From positions 6,768,609 to 6,832,608 of the forward strand of contig OX155978.1 of NCBI GenBank assembly GCA_944548615.1: a stretch of DNA of 64,000 bases. Reading direction: 5' to 3'. Shown here one piece after another: positions 50,613-62,756 of this stretch. Every line of letters starts with the position of its first letter. Positions within the stretch are counted from its first letter, which is position 1. A program made the position numbers and the translations under genes. The notes below the pieces were generated by a model. It ran no database searches and had not been told where the DNA came from. It saw only the letters and a list, made by a program, of their open reading frames with translations. The DNA is from Micropterix aruncella (Eukaryota > Arthropoda > Insecta > Lepidoptera > Micropterigidae).

Positions 50613-52198
50613 TTTTAAATAAATGGTTTCTCATAGGTTAGTTCATTTATAAATGTAAAATTAGTGATTCGATACTTTCTTGAGTACAGATCCAAAACCA
50701 ACGAGCTGTTTCAATAATTTTCTGATATTCTCTTGACATTAATAACTAAAATTTATTATAAGCGATCTCGACTATTTTTAAACAAGACTGTTTCTATCAC
50801 GACTAAATGTTAACTTTCTAATATGTTTTTTTTTATCTCCACTATTCTTTATCTCACATGATCTCGTATTTATATATTGTATTATATTTTATGTATAAAT
50901 CGATGTAAATATCCGAGTACTTATCTATGTAAATATCGATACTTATCTATATAAATATCCAGTATTTATCCTATTAGTAAAATATAATATAAAATATTTA
51001 TTATTTTAAATAAATTAAGGATATAATGCTCTGTAATGTACGCTCTAGCACAAGCGTAGCTTAGTGGAGGCTTGGAGCGACATTAGACATTTTCAAATAC
51101 ACACCTCTGGTTAAATCTTGCTATTGGTTATTTTCTGCGATGTATGTGTAGTGTATTTTATGCTTAAGCTTTTTTGGAGAATTTCATGAATAATAAAAAA
51201 AAATAAAAAAAATAGTTCAGTTTCTGTTACGGACCCTATGTCTCCGGGTTCACACATGGGATAAACAAAGATTATATCATTATACCATCCTGGGCTGGCG
51301 AGCTAGCCCGTAGTACGAAACAACTCAAAATGTCACAAACTCTTGTAATTTATTTTATTTTATCTGGTTAACAAACAGCGTTTATACATAACAAATATAA
51401 AATATAACAACAAAACTATGACTAATTATATGTTAACACTATCTGTCTATAATGTGTACCTACAGTACATATCTCCGTTATTATGCCTTATTTTTATATA
51501 CATTTTTTAGCAGTGATTTAATATTATAGAAAATGAGAAAGATCAAAAAACAAATTAAAATTAAATTTTAACATTCAGATTTATTTATTCTTATTTATTT
51601 ATGGTAATGTAAATAATATGCAACAAACGTAACAAATCATACTTAATATCTACACTTTAAATAAAATCTACAGCAAGTTGTGTCACGCTTATAGTGAAGA
51701 TCCGTCCCATGTCGCCCAACTAAGTAAACACTTGTTCTAGGGCAAACATATTAAACGAATACTAGTTTAAAAAAAAACATATTCAAAAGAAAAAAAATTG
51801 GTTTAAACAAAAAGAAGAAAAGCGAAAATGGAAAAAAACATTGAATTAATAAAAATATGCATAAAAATAAAATATGTAAATATATAATTACAATAAAATA
51901 AAACATTGAAGTAAATAGATAATTAAATACACTTATCCTTCGGTTAATAATAAACTATATAGTCATAATTTAAATTATAAATAAAATTTGTAATATTTGT
52001 AAGAAAAATAAAAACTCATAATAAAATTATAATACCAGTAATAGTAAAAAATAAAATAGTCACAAAGAAAAATTAAAATAATAGTAATAGTCACAAAGTG
52101 CAGCCAAAGATTACTAACAATATTAATTATTTTGTACCAAAGATATATTGGAAAACAAAAAAATTACAAAAAGCTATTCATGTAAACTGTTCAAGCGA
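50613..52198. other. Long AT-rich stretch without genes
   Basis: Short iterations of ttatctatgtaaatatc lie at 50880-50960. The part from about 51340 to 52198 may be the 3' UTR of the LINE fragment at 52199, whose coding strand reads into it. A moderately GC-rich segment (51230-51330) shows no feature. Confidence 0.3.
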
Positions 52199-52497
52199 TT
52201 AATAGTCATTATATGAAATACGGGGGACAAAGGACTGATAGGATTTTTTAATGGTTTCCTTAAAGTGACTTTTAACTGACGAAAAAATATCAATGTACCC
52301 GAACCTGTCGTTATACGTTGTTATAGCTCTGTTTATTAGGGAATGCTTCGTATAATTAGAGTTATATCTCCTTATATAAAACAGGTTCGGGTTCCGAGTA
52401 ATGCGAGAGGGAGCCAGAATGGATATCTTTTCGAGCAGATACGCACTGTCAAAAATATAAAATGAATGACTATAATGAGGAGCTATAGTTCTTCCAT
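52199..52497 (-). pseudogene. CR1/Jockey-group LINE, C-terminal 98 codons
   Basis: Read from 52497 to the stop at 52199-52201 without an ATG, so missed by ORF scans. It encodes AYLLEKISILAPSRITRNPN, LFYIRRYNSNYTKHSLINRA and ITTYNDRF, the extreme C-terminal R-x-TRN-x-LF ... R-x-x-x-xYN pattern of CR1/Jockey-like LINE ORF2 proteins. Stops interrupt the frame just upstream of 52497. Truncated and inactive. Confidence 0.8.
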
Positions 52498-52559
52498 ACT
52501 ACTAGTACAAGATACAAGATTGTCCCTATGAGTAAAGATCGTTTTTAGACGACTACCCA

Positions 52560-52720
52560 ACAAAAAAGGAGTAAAATGTGTTCAGGGTCCTTCTATGTAT
52601 GTGTACCGTTTCTTTGATCCACCATAACTTCTAAATGCTTAAATCCATTTGGAAGTGTATAATATTGTGGGAATCGTTATGTCATCCCGAGTGTCATAGG
52701 GCACCTTAGATGTCTAAATA
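52560..52720. repeat. Dispersed repeat fragment matching 58056-58100
   Basis: acaaaaaaggagtaaaatgt then gttcagggtcc is the inverted counterpart of ggaaccctgaacacatta at 58056-58100. Part of a longer dispersed repeat of unknown type. Confidence 0.45.
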
Positions 52721-52804
52721 TTTAGTAAGTATTGTCTTTCACAAGAGAACCGTTATAAAAATAATTATACATACAATAGTTCACTTTCTGTGGTGGAAGT
52801 CGTG

Positions 52805-53138
52805 TTTTTATTCAATTCAATTCAATTCAATTCAATTCTTTATTGAGAAATCACACAGTATTACAATATATAATAATAATATTCAATATAATAATATTTT
52901 TTTAAATGTATGCAGATTTACAACAAATAAAACCGGTTACGGATTTCAATAAAATTACATAAATTACGTTTTTTTTAACTACCTTATAAAACTAACGTAC
53001 CTTCAATTTAATTTTTTTCAATTTTAGAAGTACATAAGAGTCGAGTATGCAGGGGTGTGTGTATGTGTTTGTGGGAGTGTGTTGAGCGTGTAAGTGTGGA
53101 GTGTGAGCGGGTATGATATTAGTAATGGCGTATATAAA

Positions 53139-53169
<31 letters not shown>

Positions 53170-53462
53170 CAATAAAAATAGCTAAAAACCAAGTCAGCTT
53201 ATTGTATCGGTTAGGGTTTGATTTACGAAGTATTTGTAAGTGATTATGGGATTATTAAACATATCAATACCATTTAAATGGGTATTATAAAGCCCACAAC
53301 AGCGTGTGAGTACTCCATTCCTTGAAGCATTAGTTTTAAAGCGCGGCAATCGAAACAGGTCAAATTGGCGTGTGGTCCTCATTGGGGCGTTAATATTGAT
53401 CGCTCCCACCAGGTCAGAGCAATCGAATATACCGTTCAATTCTTCATAATTCTTTTTAATGT
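52805..53462 (-). mobile_element. 5'-truncated LINE with (GAATT)n tail
   Basis: The minus-strand frame ending at 53194 encodes MRTTRQFDLFRLPRFKTN and VLTRCCGLYNTH, a CR1/Jockey-type C-terminus (TR-x-x-x-LF-x-xPR-x-x-T-N, R-x-x-x-LYN). The 3' UTR extends leftwards through an (ATA)n run at 53144 and a GT-rich stretch to a pentanucleotide tail, ttcaattcaattcaattc on the plus strand, at 52813-52838, the 3' end. No reverse transcriptase remains. It may be the same clade as the 52199 fragment but is clearly another copy. Confidence 0.82.
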
Positions 53463-53915
53463 ATTTACTTGTTCTGCATACTTAACTCAGAATCGACTTG
53501 TTGGGGTTTACCTCACTGTGGCTTTGATACAACAAAATTTAAATGTTCCTTCGACACTGCATTCATATTTGGTAGATATATGCATAGTGCGATTGTGATT
53601 GAGGCTGTACCACCCACATTCCTTTACCAAACAGCCTGGCATTTAACGACCTTAATGTAATGGAATGTGTCGTCGCCCTCTCATGACGTTTATTCGACTC
53701 TAAAATCAGATGAGTTCTGCTCAATACTAAAGTAATTACACTGATATACATATAAGCGGTTCGATCAAATCTTTAGTATTTACATTAAACATTTGTGGCG
53801 TGCCTAACTAGACAAAGCCTGTTATAAGGAGAACCCCACTACAGATGATTATATATCATAAGAATATTTTCTTGCAATAAAAATATGAATTTAAATTAGG
53901 TTAAAAATTAAACTT

Positions 53916-54680
53916 CTTCTTCTTCTTCATCATCATTGCGCATTCGCTCACCGTTGGGCATACGCCTCTCCAATCACTCTCCGTCCGGATCGGTTGTCCG
54001 TTTCCCTCATCCAGACTGGTCCAGCTATCTCTTTAATGTCATCGGACCATCGGGCCGGTGGTCTGCCCACACTTCTTCTGCCTACCCGGGGTCTCCACTT
54101 CAAAACGCGCTTGCTCCACCGTTTGTCGTTACGTTGGGCCACGTGGCCGGCCCAAGCCTATTTCAGCTTGGCCACTCTGACCCACGTCGACCACCTTTGT
54201 GCGCTGTCTTATGAGCTCGTTTCGGACTCGATCGCGCGACGATATGCCGAGCATGACTCGCTCCATGTTACGCTGTACCACCTTGAGCTCGTGGATCATC
54301 CCAGCAGTCAGTGTCCATGTCACAAGCATACATCGTAGCCGGTAACACGCACTGATTAAACACCTTTGTCTTGAGCGATTGGGGAATTTTGGACTTCAGC
54401 ACGAACCTCAGCTTCCCGAAGGCTGCCCATCCCAAATGTTTCCTTCGCTTTATCTCTGCCATCATCGAGTACCGGCCGAGTTTTATCACCTGTCCTATGT
54501 ATGTGTACTCCTGCACCTGCTCCAGCGGTTGTCCATTCAATGAAATGGGATTCGGTGTGAGATCGGCTTTCGCTACAACCTTTGTCTTGTCCGTGTTCAT
54601 CTTAAGACCCGTTCGCAGGGACGCATGATATAGTTGCTCCAGCATGAGTTGTAGGTCTTCGATAAACTTCGGTTAACTTC
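53916..54680 (-). pseudogene. RTE-clade-like LINE, C-terminal ORF2 with frameshifts
   Basis: Three overlapping minus-strand frames cover one protein. 54680-54268: MNTDKTKVVAKADL, VQEYTYIGQVIKLG, EIKRRKHLGWAAFGKLR and LKTKVFNQCVLPATMYACDM. 54329-54129: VVQRNMERVMLGISSRDRVR then NELIRQRTKVVDV. 54142-53948: WSKRVLKWRPRVGRRSVGRP then PARWSDDIKEIAG. This order (NQCVLP, ERxMLGxxxxDRxRN, WRPRxGRRxxGRPxxRWxDDI) is the usual end of RTE/R2-related endonuclease-reverse transcriptases. The 3' end is (GAA)/(GATGAA)n at 53916-53940. At least two frameshifts and 5' truncation make it inactive. Confidence 0.92.
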
Positions 54681-55469
54681 GGTAAGCTTCAGTAGAAAAT
54701 AATTTCACAAAAGTTAATTATAAATATGGTGATAATTTTACCGTTTTCAGATTATTCCTAATATGACTTTAATGAATAACAATAATAACATGGACTTAAG
54801 TGACAATATTTTAGTATATATACAACCAGTGTAGACAACGCACACGCCAGACTGTAAACCTTCAATCCTTAGATCCCAGCAAATGTTACTATCTAATATT
54901 GCTACAGCTCAACTAATACGTATAGTACCACATCAATTAATAAATGTAGTTTCAAGGAGTAGTTGTTAACAATGAAAGTCAATGCTAATTACAACGCACA
55001 CCTAAATACCTACAGTCGTATGACGTTAGGCCGTTTGGGTATACTCGGCTCCGCTCGTTTAGCCCTATCCTCTTCTGTCTGCGGGGAGGATTTTTTTATG
55101 CGCGACGAGAATTCCCCTGGCAGATACATAACGCATACTGCTCATGCTTTCATAGTAAAACAAGATTTTTGAATTTGGTGAAACAAGGTTTTGGAAAAAC
55201 ACGTGAATTTGGCACCACCTTAAATTGCCCCCCCCCCCCCCCCCCTTCGCGCAGGTAGTCCGGATTTTCCCTTCCTAAACTCAGAGCTACACGTAATGTA
55301 GCCAAACTGTTGTCGCAATTCTACAATGCTATTTCCAATATAACAACTAAATATATTAAAGAGAATTAAAACCACGACTGCCCTTCCAGAAAATGAATTG
55401 TTGTATTGATAATTATTTTTATGACGTTTTTTTTTAAATATTTGTGGTTTTAATTGTATCTATCCATAC
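54681..55469. other. Non-coding DNA with an 18-bp poly-C run
   Basis: A run of 18 C lies at 55228-55245, followed by ttcgcgcaggtag. A small GC-rich patch is at 55020-55100. No gene is supported. Confidence 0.35.
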
Positions 55470-56543
55470 CAGCGGTTCCCAAACTTAAACGAAATTATAA
55501 ATCAGTAGCGTACCACTAAAGTGTAAGAGTTAAAAGTATCTTTCAAAATGGTAAAGTAATAAAAACTGTAACAACTCTTTATGACAACATTATGTTTATT
55601 TAATTATTATAGAAAAAAATACAATACTCTTAGTGCGAAAAATGGTGCTGCATGTTCGAGACAAGAGAGGAAATATTTGGCTCAGTTGTATTTATTATTA
55701 ATATTATTATCGTTTGTTTTTATTTAAAGATTTATACCTACTTTTTTATTTTTATTTTTGGATTTGGTATTTCTATTTTTGATATTTCTAAATGATCTTT
55801 TTAATATTTAGACAATGTAATGGTTGATTTTCTATAGTTGATTGACTTTCAGATTTCTAACGTGATTTAATCTTATTTTTGCCAGATATTATGATGTGTT
55901 TAAAATATGAATATTATAAAAAATGTATTTATTAATTGTAAGTTCTATACCCTTACCGGGTTTTTTGGAATAAATAAACTTTGAACTTTGAACTTTAATT
56001 TTAAGCGCAAATTAGGTACGATATTTGTTTTTTATTATCAACATAGCAGAAAATCCGCTCTCACAGAGATACGTGGTTGTAAATGGAATCAGAAACAGTA
56101 ATGCTTTTCTGGGCAGCGATGAATATTCATTTTTATCTTTTAGCCAAAATTCACACAACTCCAGTTTGTTGATTTCCGCTTGCAAACCTCCATCGCAAGA
56201 TAGTTCTATCAGAGATTCCTTTTCATTTACACTTAAATTTTCACGAACATTATCCAGATCCGAAACGAATGGGTTCCTTATCCAATTGAACTCTGAATAA
56301 TCCTCTTTAAAATATTCTTCAAATGTTTCAACGATCATTTGGCTGTGATTTTTGATGTTATTTATTACATCTTCACTCACTGTAAGTTCATTTTCAGTTG
56401 CTAACTCATGAATTTAAATGTATATGTATATGTAAATAAAATAAACAAAATAAAATAAATAAAAATATGGCCATGGCTGCTTGCGTATCACCGAAGCGTC
56501 GCGTACCACTGGTGGTACGCGTACCATAGTTAGGAAACCACTG
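55470..56543 (-). mobile_element. hAT transposon remnant with 8-bp TSD
   Basis: Starts CAGCGGTTCCCAAAC and ends, in reverse complement, CAGTGGTTTCCTAAC, flanked by atccatac and atccatat (7 of 8 matching). Subterminal ggtacgc motifs lie near both ends. It retains a transposase C-terminus on the minus strand and has been invaded by a LINE 3' end at about 55850-55997 that finishes in iterated ctttgaa. Confidence 0.9.
56012..56380 (-). pseudogene. hAT transposase C-terminal fragment (ZBED-like)
   Basis: 122 codons. LELCEFWLKDKNEYSSL then ALLFLIPFTTTYLCESGFSA and MLIIKNKYRT show the hAT dimerisation block (PFxTTYLCExGFSxM). It breaks off at KYRT where the LINE tail begins. Compared with the fragment at 47041 the dimerisation motif is similar but the upstream sequence is unrelated, so these are two different hAT families. 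No catalytic core is present. Confidence 0.9.
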
Positions 56544-56739
56544 ATCCATATAGATACATGTATATTTCCGTACTGTACTCAATCAGATCCTTCACTTGAC
56601 ACTAAATAAAATATATTTATATTAATTTATTGACATTTGGACATTTAGACAACTATTTACTTGATAACGATTAAGGCACTTGGGATGACTTACCCTATGA
56701 CATTTGGGATGACATAACGATTATAACAACAGCACACAC

Positions 56740-57260
56740 CTAAATCGGTTCGAGCTTTTAGACGTTATGGCGGAATAAAGAAACGAAAAACATACATATA
56801 TGAAAGTATCGACAATATTTTATTACACCCACACAGAACGGCATATGATTAAATCTCATACTATCAGAACACGCGCAGTTACAGCCATGCAACATGATGT
56901 TCCCCTTATGAAAACTAAATTCGCCCAACGACATTTTTCTTTTCTAGCTGTCCGACTACACAATAGAATACATTCGGAATTAAAAGTGAAGTTAGATACC
57001 ATACGAGGAAGAAAAATTATGACGGAATGGTTGATTGAGCTAGGAAGAAACGAAACGGAGAAATTAGTTAATTATAGTGCTGTATAAGAATACCAACCTA
57101 CATAAAATTATTACTTTTATGTATATGTATAGATTATATGTATAAATGTATATGTATATATGTGGATGTATATGTGTAGATGTATATGTTCATATGTGTA
57201 TGTGTATATATGATTATTTAATATTATTATGTATATTATGTTACTAAATTATAAGTAGGT
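56740..57260 (+). mobile_element. 5'-truncated LINE with TATG-rich tail
   Basis: The frame at 56800-57087 encodes HTIRTRAVTAMQHDVPLMKT, FLAVRLHNRIHSELK and MTEWLIELGR, matching a CR1/Jockey-like C-terminus (TR-x ... P-x-x-KT-x-x-x-x-x-SF-x-x-x-A-x-RLHNxI, then WL). It ends after a Val-Asn-Tyr segment. The following 57110-57260 is built of tatgtatatg variants, a simple-repeat 3' tail. Confidence 0.75.
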
Positions 57261-57334
57261 ATATGTAAAATTTGTGTAAATATATAGCTACCACGTAAAG
57301 CAATGCTACATTATGTAACACTTACCAACTAAAA

Positions 57335-57915
57335 AAAACGTGTGGCACTCGGGGACTGCCGCGGTAAAGCTATTGCATAGTATTTTTAACAACTTATGCA
57401 ATTATAATTATTTATTTATTTTATTTTTTCTGATATCAGATAACAGCGCTCTATCGAAAACGATGAAATTATTCCGAATCATTTGCGGCTGCTTAGGAAT
57501 GATTTAAACGTCTTCCGATAGAGCGCCGCGCACGAATTTTTTATACGATAAAGCAAAAAAAAACGGATTATTCGAAAAAAAATCGTAGATAAAAAGATAG
57601 ATAATTAAATTATCTTTAAAATGGTGCAGGTTTCATAATAATACGCCAGATAGTATTTGCGTAGTAGTCGTTTTTGTGTTCGGTCAGACCTAATTTCACA
57701 AATTAATTACACTATGTAATATAAACAAACTCGAAAATATTCAAAGCTAAGAATATTAGGAAAATGTTCTTGTTTAACATATATTTTTTTCGAATCGTAA
57801 GCAGTACTCTTTTAGACGTAATTATCAGTTTAAAATCATTAATATTCGTTAAGAAATTTCTTCATTCGGTCGCCGCGCTGGCCTAGGCCCGCGATAAAAG
57901 CTATGCAATAGCTTA
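57335..57915 (-). mobile_element. Hairpin-bearing repeat, copy 2 (inverted)
   Basis: Reverse complement of 49996-50612, aligning along its length with small differences (for example ggtcagacctaatttcacaa and cctaggcccgcgataaaagc). The internal hairpin (57446-57526) is kept but its arms have diverged in the middle. Confidence 0.8.
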
Positions 57916-58107
57916 AAAAAAAAAAAAGGAAAAAAAGAATACATAAAAGTCTACCTTAGTACGGGCATTACTCCAGCAAGGTAGATTTTAATCTTATTAA
58001 TCTAGTATTATAAATGTATGTGAAATATTAATAAATAAATAAATAAATAAATAAATGAACCCTGAACACATTACACTCCTTTTTAGTTAGGCAGTTGTGT
58101 ATAAAGA
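57916..58107 (+). other. Retroposon tail and spacer
   Basis: An (ataa)n run at 58023-58057 after ttaatctagtattataaatg resembles a LINE/SINE 3' tail. It is followed by a fragment shared, inverted, with 52560-52600. Confidence 0.45.
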
Positions 58108-58121
58108 TTATTTCCAGTAGT
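58108..58121. other. Target-site duplication (left), 14 bp
   Basis: ttatttccagtagt, repeated perfectly at 60514-60527. It brackets the composite GC-rich element at 58122-60513. Confidence 0.9.
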
Positions 58122-58741
58122 GGGAGCTAAGGGTTGCTGAGTTGGCCACGAAGACCCATTCTATTCAGTAACCCATCCGACGGCCTCCACACATCAAGTG
58201 CGAGCCTGGGTAGGACTCTGGCCTTAGGGTTAGTTTCCCCTAGGAATCAACCTTATGGCGCTCCTGGACGGTCTGCGCACCGTGCGGCATAAGCCAATCG
58301 ATTGCGCACTCTGACTAACATATTGAGTTGTCAACTACAACGGGCGAGCCCGTCACCACAGGATGTTTTAACGATTCGTCGTTCTATCGACCTGCAGTGA
58401 GCGTAGAAGACTTTGGACATAACAAATCCGACGTCTAGCTACGCCACAACCCGTAAGAGACCAACTCCTTACCGCGCGAAAGCCAGGAATTACTTCCCAG
58501 CGGCTTGAGAAACTCGCGCCCTTACTTCCAATTGTGACCAGATTTCTCCGGTCTCTCGATTGGTTCCGAGTTCGAGCGGTGAAACGGTGTACACCGAATC
58601 TATTGCGGACCAAGGCGTCCTTTGCCCGGCTCTGAACCGGGATCGGATGGCCAATGGTCATTTCAAGAGCAGTCGCCGTAAGGTACGCAACCACCCCCGC
58701 TCTATAGGAAACAATACAGTTCCCAGACTCCCCCGACTGTT

Positions 58742-59378
58742 CGTCCCGCGTGCGACTTATGCCGCACGCGCTTGGACGGAGTCTGCTGTTCCTGAGGCGA
58801 CGCGTGTCGCGCTGCTGCGCGGACAGCGCATCCCTCTCGTGGCCCTGACCGGGGCGTACAGAACGACGTCCACTCTTGCGTTACCCGTCATCGCTGGCGT
58901 TCTGCCGATTGACCTGGAGATTCTGGAGCGTGCAGCGTTGTCGCGGTACCGCCGGGGCGAGCCGGTAGTCCTTCATGGCCTATCGATCGACCCGGTGGCG
59001 CACCGAGCTGGGGAGTTTGCCCGCCTGATTCGGGTGGAGTCCTTACGTGTCTGGCAGGCTAGATGGGACGCCGGGGGTACGGGCCGCCTCACCCATTGCT
59101 TTTTCCCGTCTGTTGCAGTGCGGATGGCAAATTCGTTTCTGCGGTTCGACCACCATACCACGCAGCTGGTTGGGGGCCACGGAGAGTTCAGAGCCAAACT
59201 ATTTGACTTTGGACTTGCCGATGACCCCCGGTGCGCCTGTGGGTATGGTCGCCAAACTGCGGAACACGTAATTTGGTCTTGCCCAATTCTAGCGGCTGCA
59301 CGGGAGAAATTGATGGATGCAGTGGGCGCGTGCGTTGGGCGTTCTCCGATTTGGTACCCGGGATTTGGTCAGTTGTAG
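58742..59378 (+). pseudogene. R1-clade LINE ORF2, C-terminus
   Basis: About 212 codons encode LTGAYRTTSTLALPVIAGVL then PIDLEILERAALSRYRRG, the AYRTTST-x-AL-x-V-x-AG-x-x-P block typical of R1-clade ORF2 downstream of the reverse transcriptase. Later come RVWQARWDAGGTGRLTHCFF, VRMANSFLRFDHHTTQLVGG and CACGYGRQTAEHVIWSCP, the latter a CCHC knuckle (C-x-C-x8-H-x4-C). The 272-codon ORF starts 180 bp earlier only because the GC-rich module happens to be open. Reverse transcriptase and endonuclease are missing. Confidence 0.92.
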
Positions 59379-59956
59379 GAGCTGCTTCCAGTCGTTTGGC
59401 GAGTTTGTGGGGCACTGGGTGGCTTCTTGGGAAAGCATGAGGCCTCGGGATACCCCCCAGGAGGTACCCTCTTCCTTGGTGGCGTGATTCGGCGGCTACT
59501 TCCAGCCCGAAGTGCCCGTCTTTGTGTCCGTCTCTTTACCGCCCCGAGGGGCGTTTCGTTCTTTGCAGGATCCAGGGATTCCTCCCCCCCGTGGCTGCTC
59601 CGAGACCTGCCCACGGACAGTGCGCCTTCACGTTCATTGTTCTGGAGCGTCCTCTACCCCGCTTACCGGCTCCTAAATTTACGATATTGTTGTTTCTTTT
59701 CTCGTTAAATTTTGTAATATTTTGTAAATTTTTTATGTTTTTTGTAAATAAGTTTTATTTTTTGAATAAATGGGTTCTCGGGGCGGTACGGGGGGGGGTG
59801 GTTTACCCTATTTCACCCCCTGCACGTTTTACCCTTCTGGTACGCGCAGGGTTGTCGTAGCACGACATCCCGGGCAGACAAGACGACCCTCGTCGTTATA
59901 ACTGCCCGGGCGGTGGGCGGGGTTTGCTGCCCTCACCTATCGCCTTGAAACTCTTA
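58742..59956 (+). mobile_element. 5'-truncated R1-clade-like LINE
   Basis: Flanked by actgtt (58736-58741 and 59957-59962). It carries coding sequence to 59378, a GC-rich region, a T/A-rich stretch with ttttgtaaataagttttatt (59730-59760) and a GC-rich 3' part with g-runs. The neighbouring GC-rich modules continue across the insertion point. Confidence 0.75.
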
Positions 59957-60513
59957 ACTGTTAGTCAGAGTGCACAATCGATTGGCTTGCGCCGCACGGT
60001 GCGCAGACCGTCCAGGAGCTCCAGGGGTTTGATTCCCAGGGGAAACTGACCGCGGCCAGAGTTAGCTCCCCAAGACTAACAGTCGGGGGAGTCTGGAAGC
60101 AGTACTGTTTCCTATTGAGCGGGGGTGGTTGCGGACCTTACGGCGACTGCTCTTGAAACAACCATCGGCTACCCGATCCTGGGTGAACAGCCGGGCAAAG
60201 GATGCCGTCGTCCGCGATAGATTCGGTATACACCGTTTTACCGCGTCGTAAGGGAGAGGACCGCGCAAGCGACCTCGAACTCGTAACCAATCGAGAGACC
60301 GGAGTAATCTGGTCGCAATTGGAAGTAAGGGCGTGAGTGTAAGCCCGCTGGGAAACACTCCTGGCTATCTCGCGGTTAAGGCGTTGGCCTCTTACGGGTT
60401 TGTGGCGGAGATTGACGGTGGACTGTTCTGTCAAGGTCTTCTGCACTCACTCCAGGGAGATCGTTAAAACTTCCTGAGGTGACGGGCTCGCCCGTTGTAG
60501 TTGACAACTCTAG

Positions 60514-61022
<509 letters not shown>

Positions 61023-61082
61023 GACATACATACACACATAAATATATTGTATATAATAAAGTAATAAGTAAATTTAAATTAA

Positions 61083-61720
61083 TTATCGTTCCTGAGCTTT
61101 TCTTCGACTGCGTGAAGAAAAGGCTTCCTGTCCAGAGAAAAAAATGTCAAGGTCATTAAACCTGTTATTAAAAGAGGTGAGTAACCGTATCATAGTAGAG
61201 TTGCTGAAGTGGCTTGAATTGCACCTGGGCACATGAAACAAACGAGAAACTCGGATACTTCTGGGGGGCACTCTCAAGGAAATTCGCTCAGTTAAAGCTG
61301 GACAGTCTATTAAACCATGAAGGATGTCATATAGGAAAGACATGTCGGTTATGGTCCGTCTATTATAGAGCAGTGCAACCTTAAAGTAATCCGCTCTTTC
61401 CTCATATGTCTCGAAGTTCGAGTGCTCGCGCCAATTTAGGTATCGCAAGAAACGCTTTTGGACGCACTCAACCTTGTTGACAGATGCAGCATACATCGGT
61501 GACCATATAGTGGATCCGAAGTCTAAGACACTTCTGACATATGCGTAATACAGTGTTTTTAAGGCGAGGGTGTCACTGAACGGTCTGCATACTCTAAACA
61601 AAAATCCTAACATTTTCTTGGCCTTAAGAACTATGTAATCTATGTGGTCGTTGTATGTAAGCTTCGTATCTAAATAAAGTCCGAGGTCGCGTATTAAAAT
61701 GACTGTAATAGTAGGCGGTT
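61083..61720 (-). pseudogene. CR1/Jockey-group LINE ORF2, C-terminal 210 codons
   Basis: The frame is open upstream of the ATG at 61613: DLGLYLDTKLTYNDHIDYI, then KTLYYAYVRSVLDFGSTIWS, VECVQKRFLRYL, TDMSFLYDILHGLIDCPAL and RVPPRSIRVSRLFHVPRCNS. This is the LG-x-x-D-x-KL-x-x-x-x-HI ... Y-x-x-x-VRSVL-x-x-x-x-x-W-x-P order following the RT domain of Jockey/CR1-like LINEs. The end is Arg/Ser-rich. The frame is intact but 5'-truncated. A 3' UTR of about 65 bp leads into the (TA)n tract. Confidence 0.9.
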
Positions 61721-62421
61721 AATAGAATGCGAGGGCGTAGAGACAGTCGGATGACATCGGTCGGTTGCCTCCGTGTGCTGCTCCCCGCAAATTACCAACA
61801 GCCGCTGCAAAATGTCAAAATTATAACGGAATGTGGTATAACCCACCACAACAAGTACCGACATACGTCCGCCTCACCGTATCCTCAGAGCGCTCTGCGG
61901 ATCGGGTCGTGATCATCGCACCTTTTCGCCCACCGCATCGCTAAAGCACTCATTATACTTATATAGGGGTAACACAAAAGAAAATCGTTTTTTCGTTGAC
62001 CGGTTTCGGAGATTAGTTGTATTTTGACTACTGCGCTTTAAATACGTGTTTAGCGTTTTTTTATTTTATTTATTTAACAATTAATTACTATAAAACATTG
62101 CTTTTGCTCATAAAAATAACAGGAACCGAATAGCAAAACCTTAACCTTTTGCTTATTTGATTCTATCACCCAACTGTGCCTAGCCCGTTCTAGGATGGAC
62201 AGGACTCTAATTTTACAATAAATTATGTAAAAGTTTTATTAAAATGCTCATAAAATTAAATTGCCCTAAAATATGATCCTCAAAAAAAAAACAAATAGAG
62301 AGAGAGAATCAGAGAAGCTACATAAAACTAAAGTAAAGAGTAAGATAAATCAATAATAATAAAATTAAAAGAGTCAATAAGTAATATTTAATATACATAT
62401 GTTAAGAAATATAAAAATTAA
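61721..62421. other. Non-coding DNA, nothing recognised
   Basis: A GC-richer part (61735-61935) has a 61-codon ORF without known features. The remainder is AT-rich, with an (ag)n run near 62296. Confidence 0.3.
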
Positions 62422-62645
62422 TCCTACTAATATTATAAACGCGAAACTTTGTATGTATGTATGGATATTTGTTACTTTTTCACGCAAAAACTAATGAATG
62501 GATTTTGATGAAACTTTACAATAATTATATAGCTTACACATCAGAATAACACATAGGCTATAATTTATAAAGATATATGGTTTTCTATCATCATTATCAC
62601 CATTTTCCATCACCACGCGGGTGAAACCGCTGGGCGCAGATAGTA
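62422..62645 (+). mobile_element. Short non-autonomous Helitron (Lep1-like)
   Basis: Starts tcctactaatattataaacg and contains gtatggatatttgttacttt, cgcaaaaactaatgaatgga, aacacataggctataattta and a 3' subterminal hairpin region cacgcgggtgaaaccgctgg before gcgcagatag. This is the arrangement of the short Helitrons widespread in Lepidoptera; the terminal CTAG has become ATAG. About 224 bp, no coding capacity. Confidence 0.88.
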
Positions 62646-62756
62646 TAGAATAAAGTACAATTCATTGTCAAAACAATATATAACAACAAAATGAATTGGT
62701 AATTAGTTGAATGTTAAAATATAATCAACATACATACTATTTAAAAATATATTAAT

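Larger units (their letters stand above)
58321..60073 (-). mobile_element. GC-rich element nested in inverse orientation
   Basis: On the minus strand: starts ggggagctaactctggcc, has a short module A (an internal deletion of about 75 bp) and a full module B ending ttgacaactcaata. gactaaca occurs on both sides (58313-58320 and 60074-60081), a shorter, 8-bp possible duplication. The LINE at 58742-59956 interrupts it near the A/B junction. Confidence 0.82.
58122..60513 (+). mobile_element. Composite GC-rich element (A, inverted B-A, B)
   Basis: The outer copy has module A at 58122-58320 (start gggagctaag) and module B at 60082-60513 (end ttgacaactctag), with a perfect 14-bp duplication around it. 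Between A and B a second copy sits inverted (58321-60073), itself split by an R1-like LINE fragment. The A/B junction without insertion is seen at 45165-45180. So three insertion events are stacked here. Confidence 0.88.

Noticed and set aside
53936..54628. Plus-strand ORFs at 53936-54628
   Set aside because: They are antisense shadows of the RTE-like LINE on the minus strand.
58560..59378. A single 272-codon gene
   Set aside because: The first 60 codons are the GC-rich module and the rest is an R1-like LINE C-terminus; the join is a transposon insertion point.
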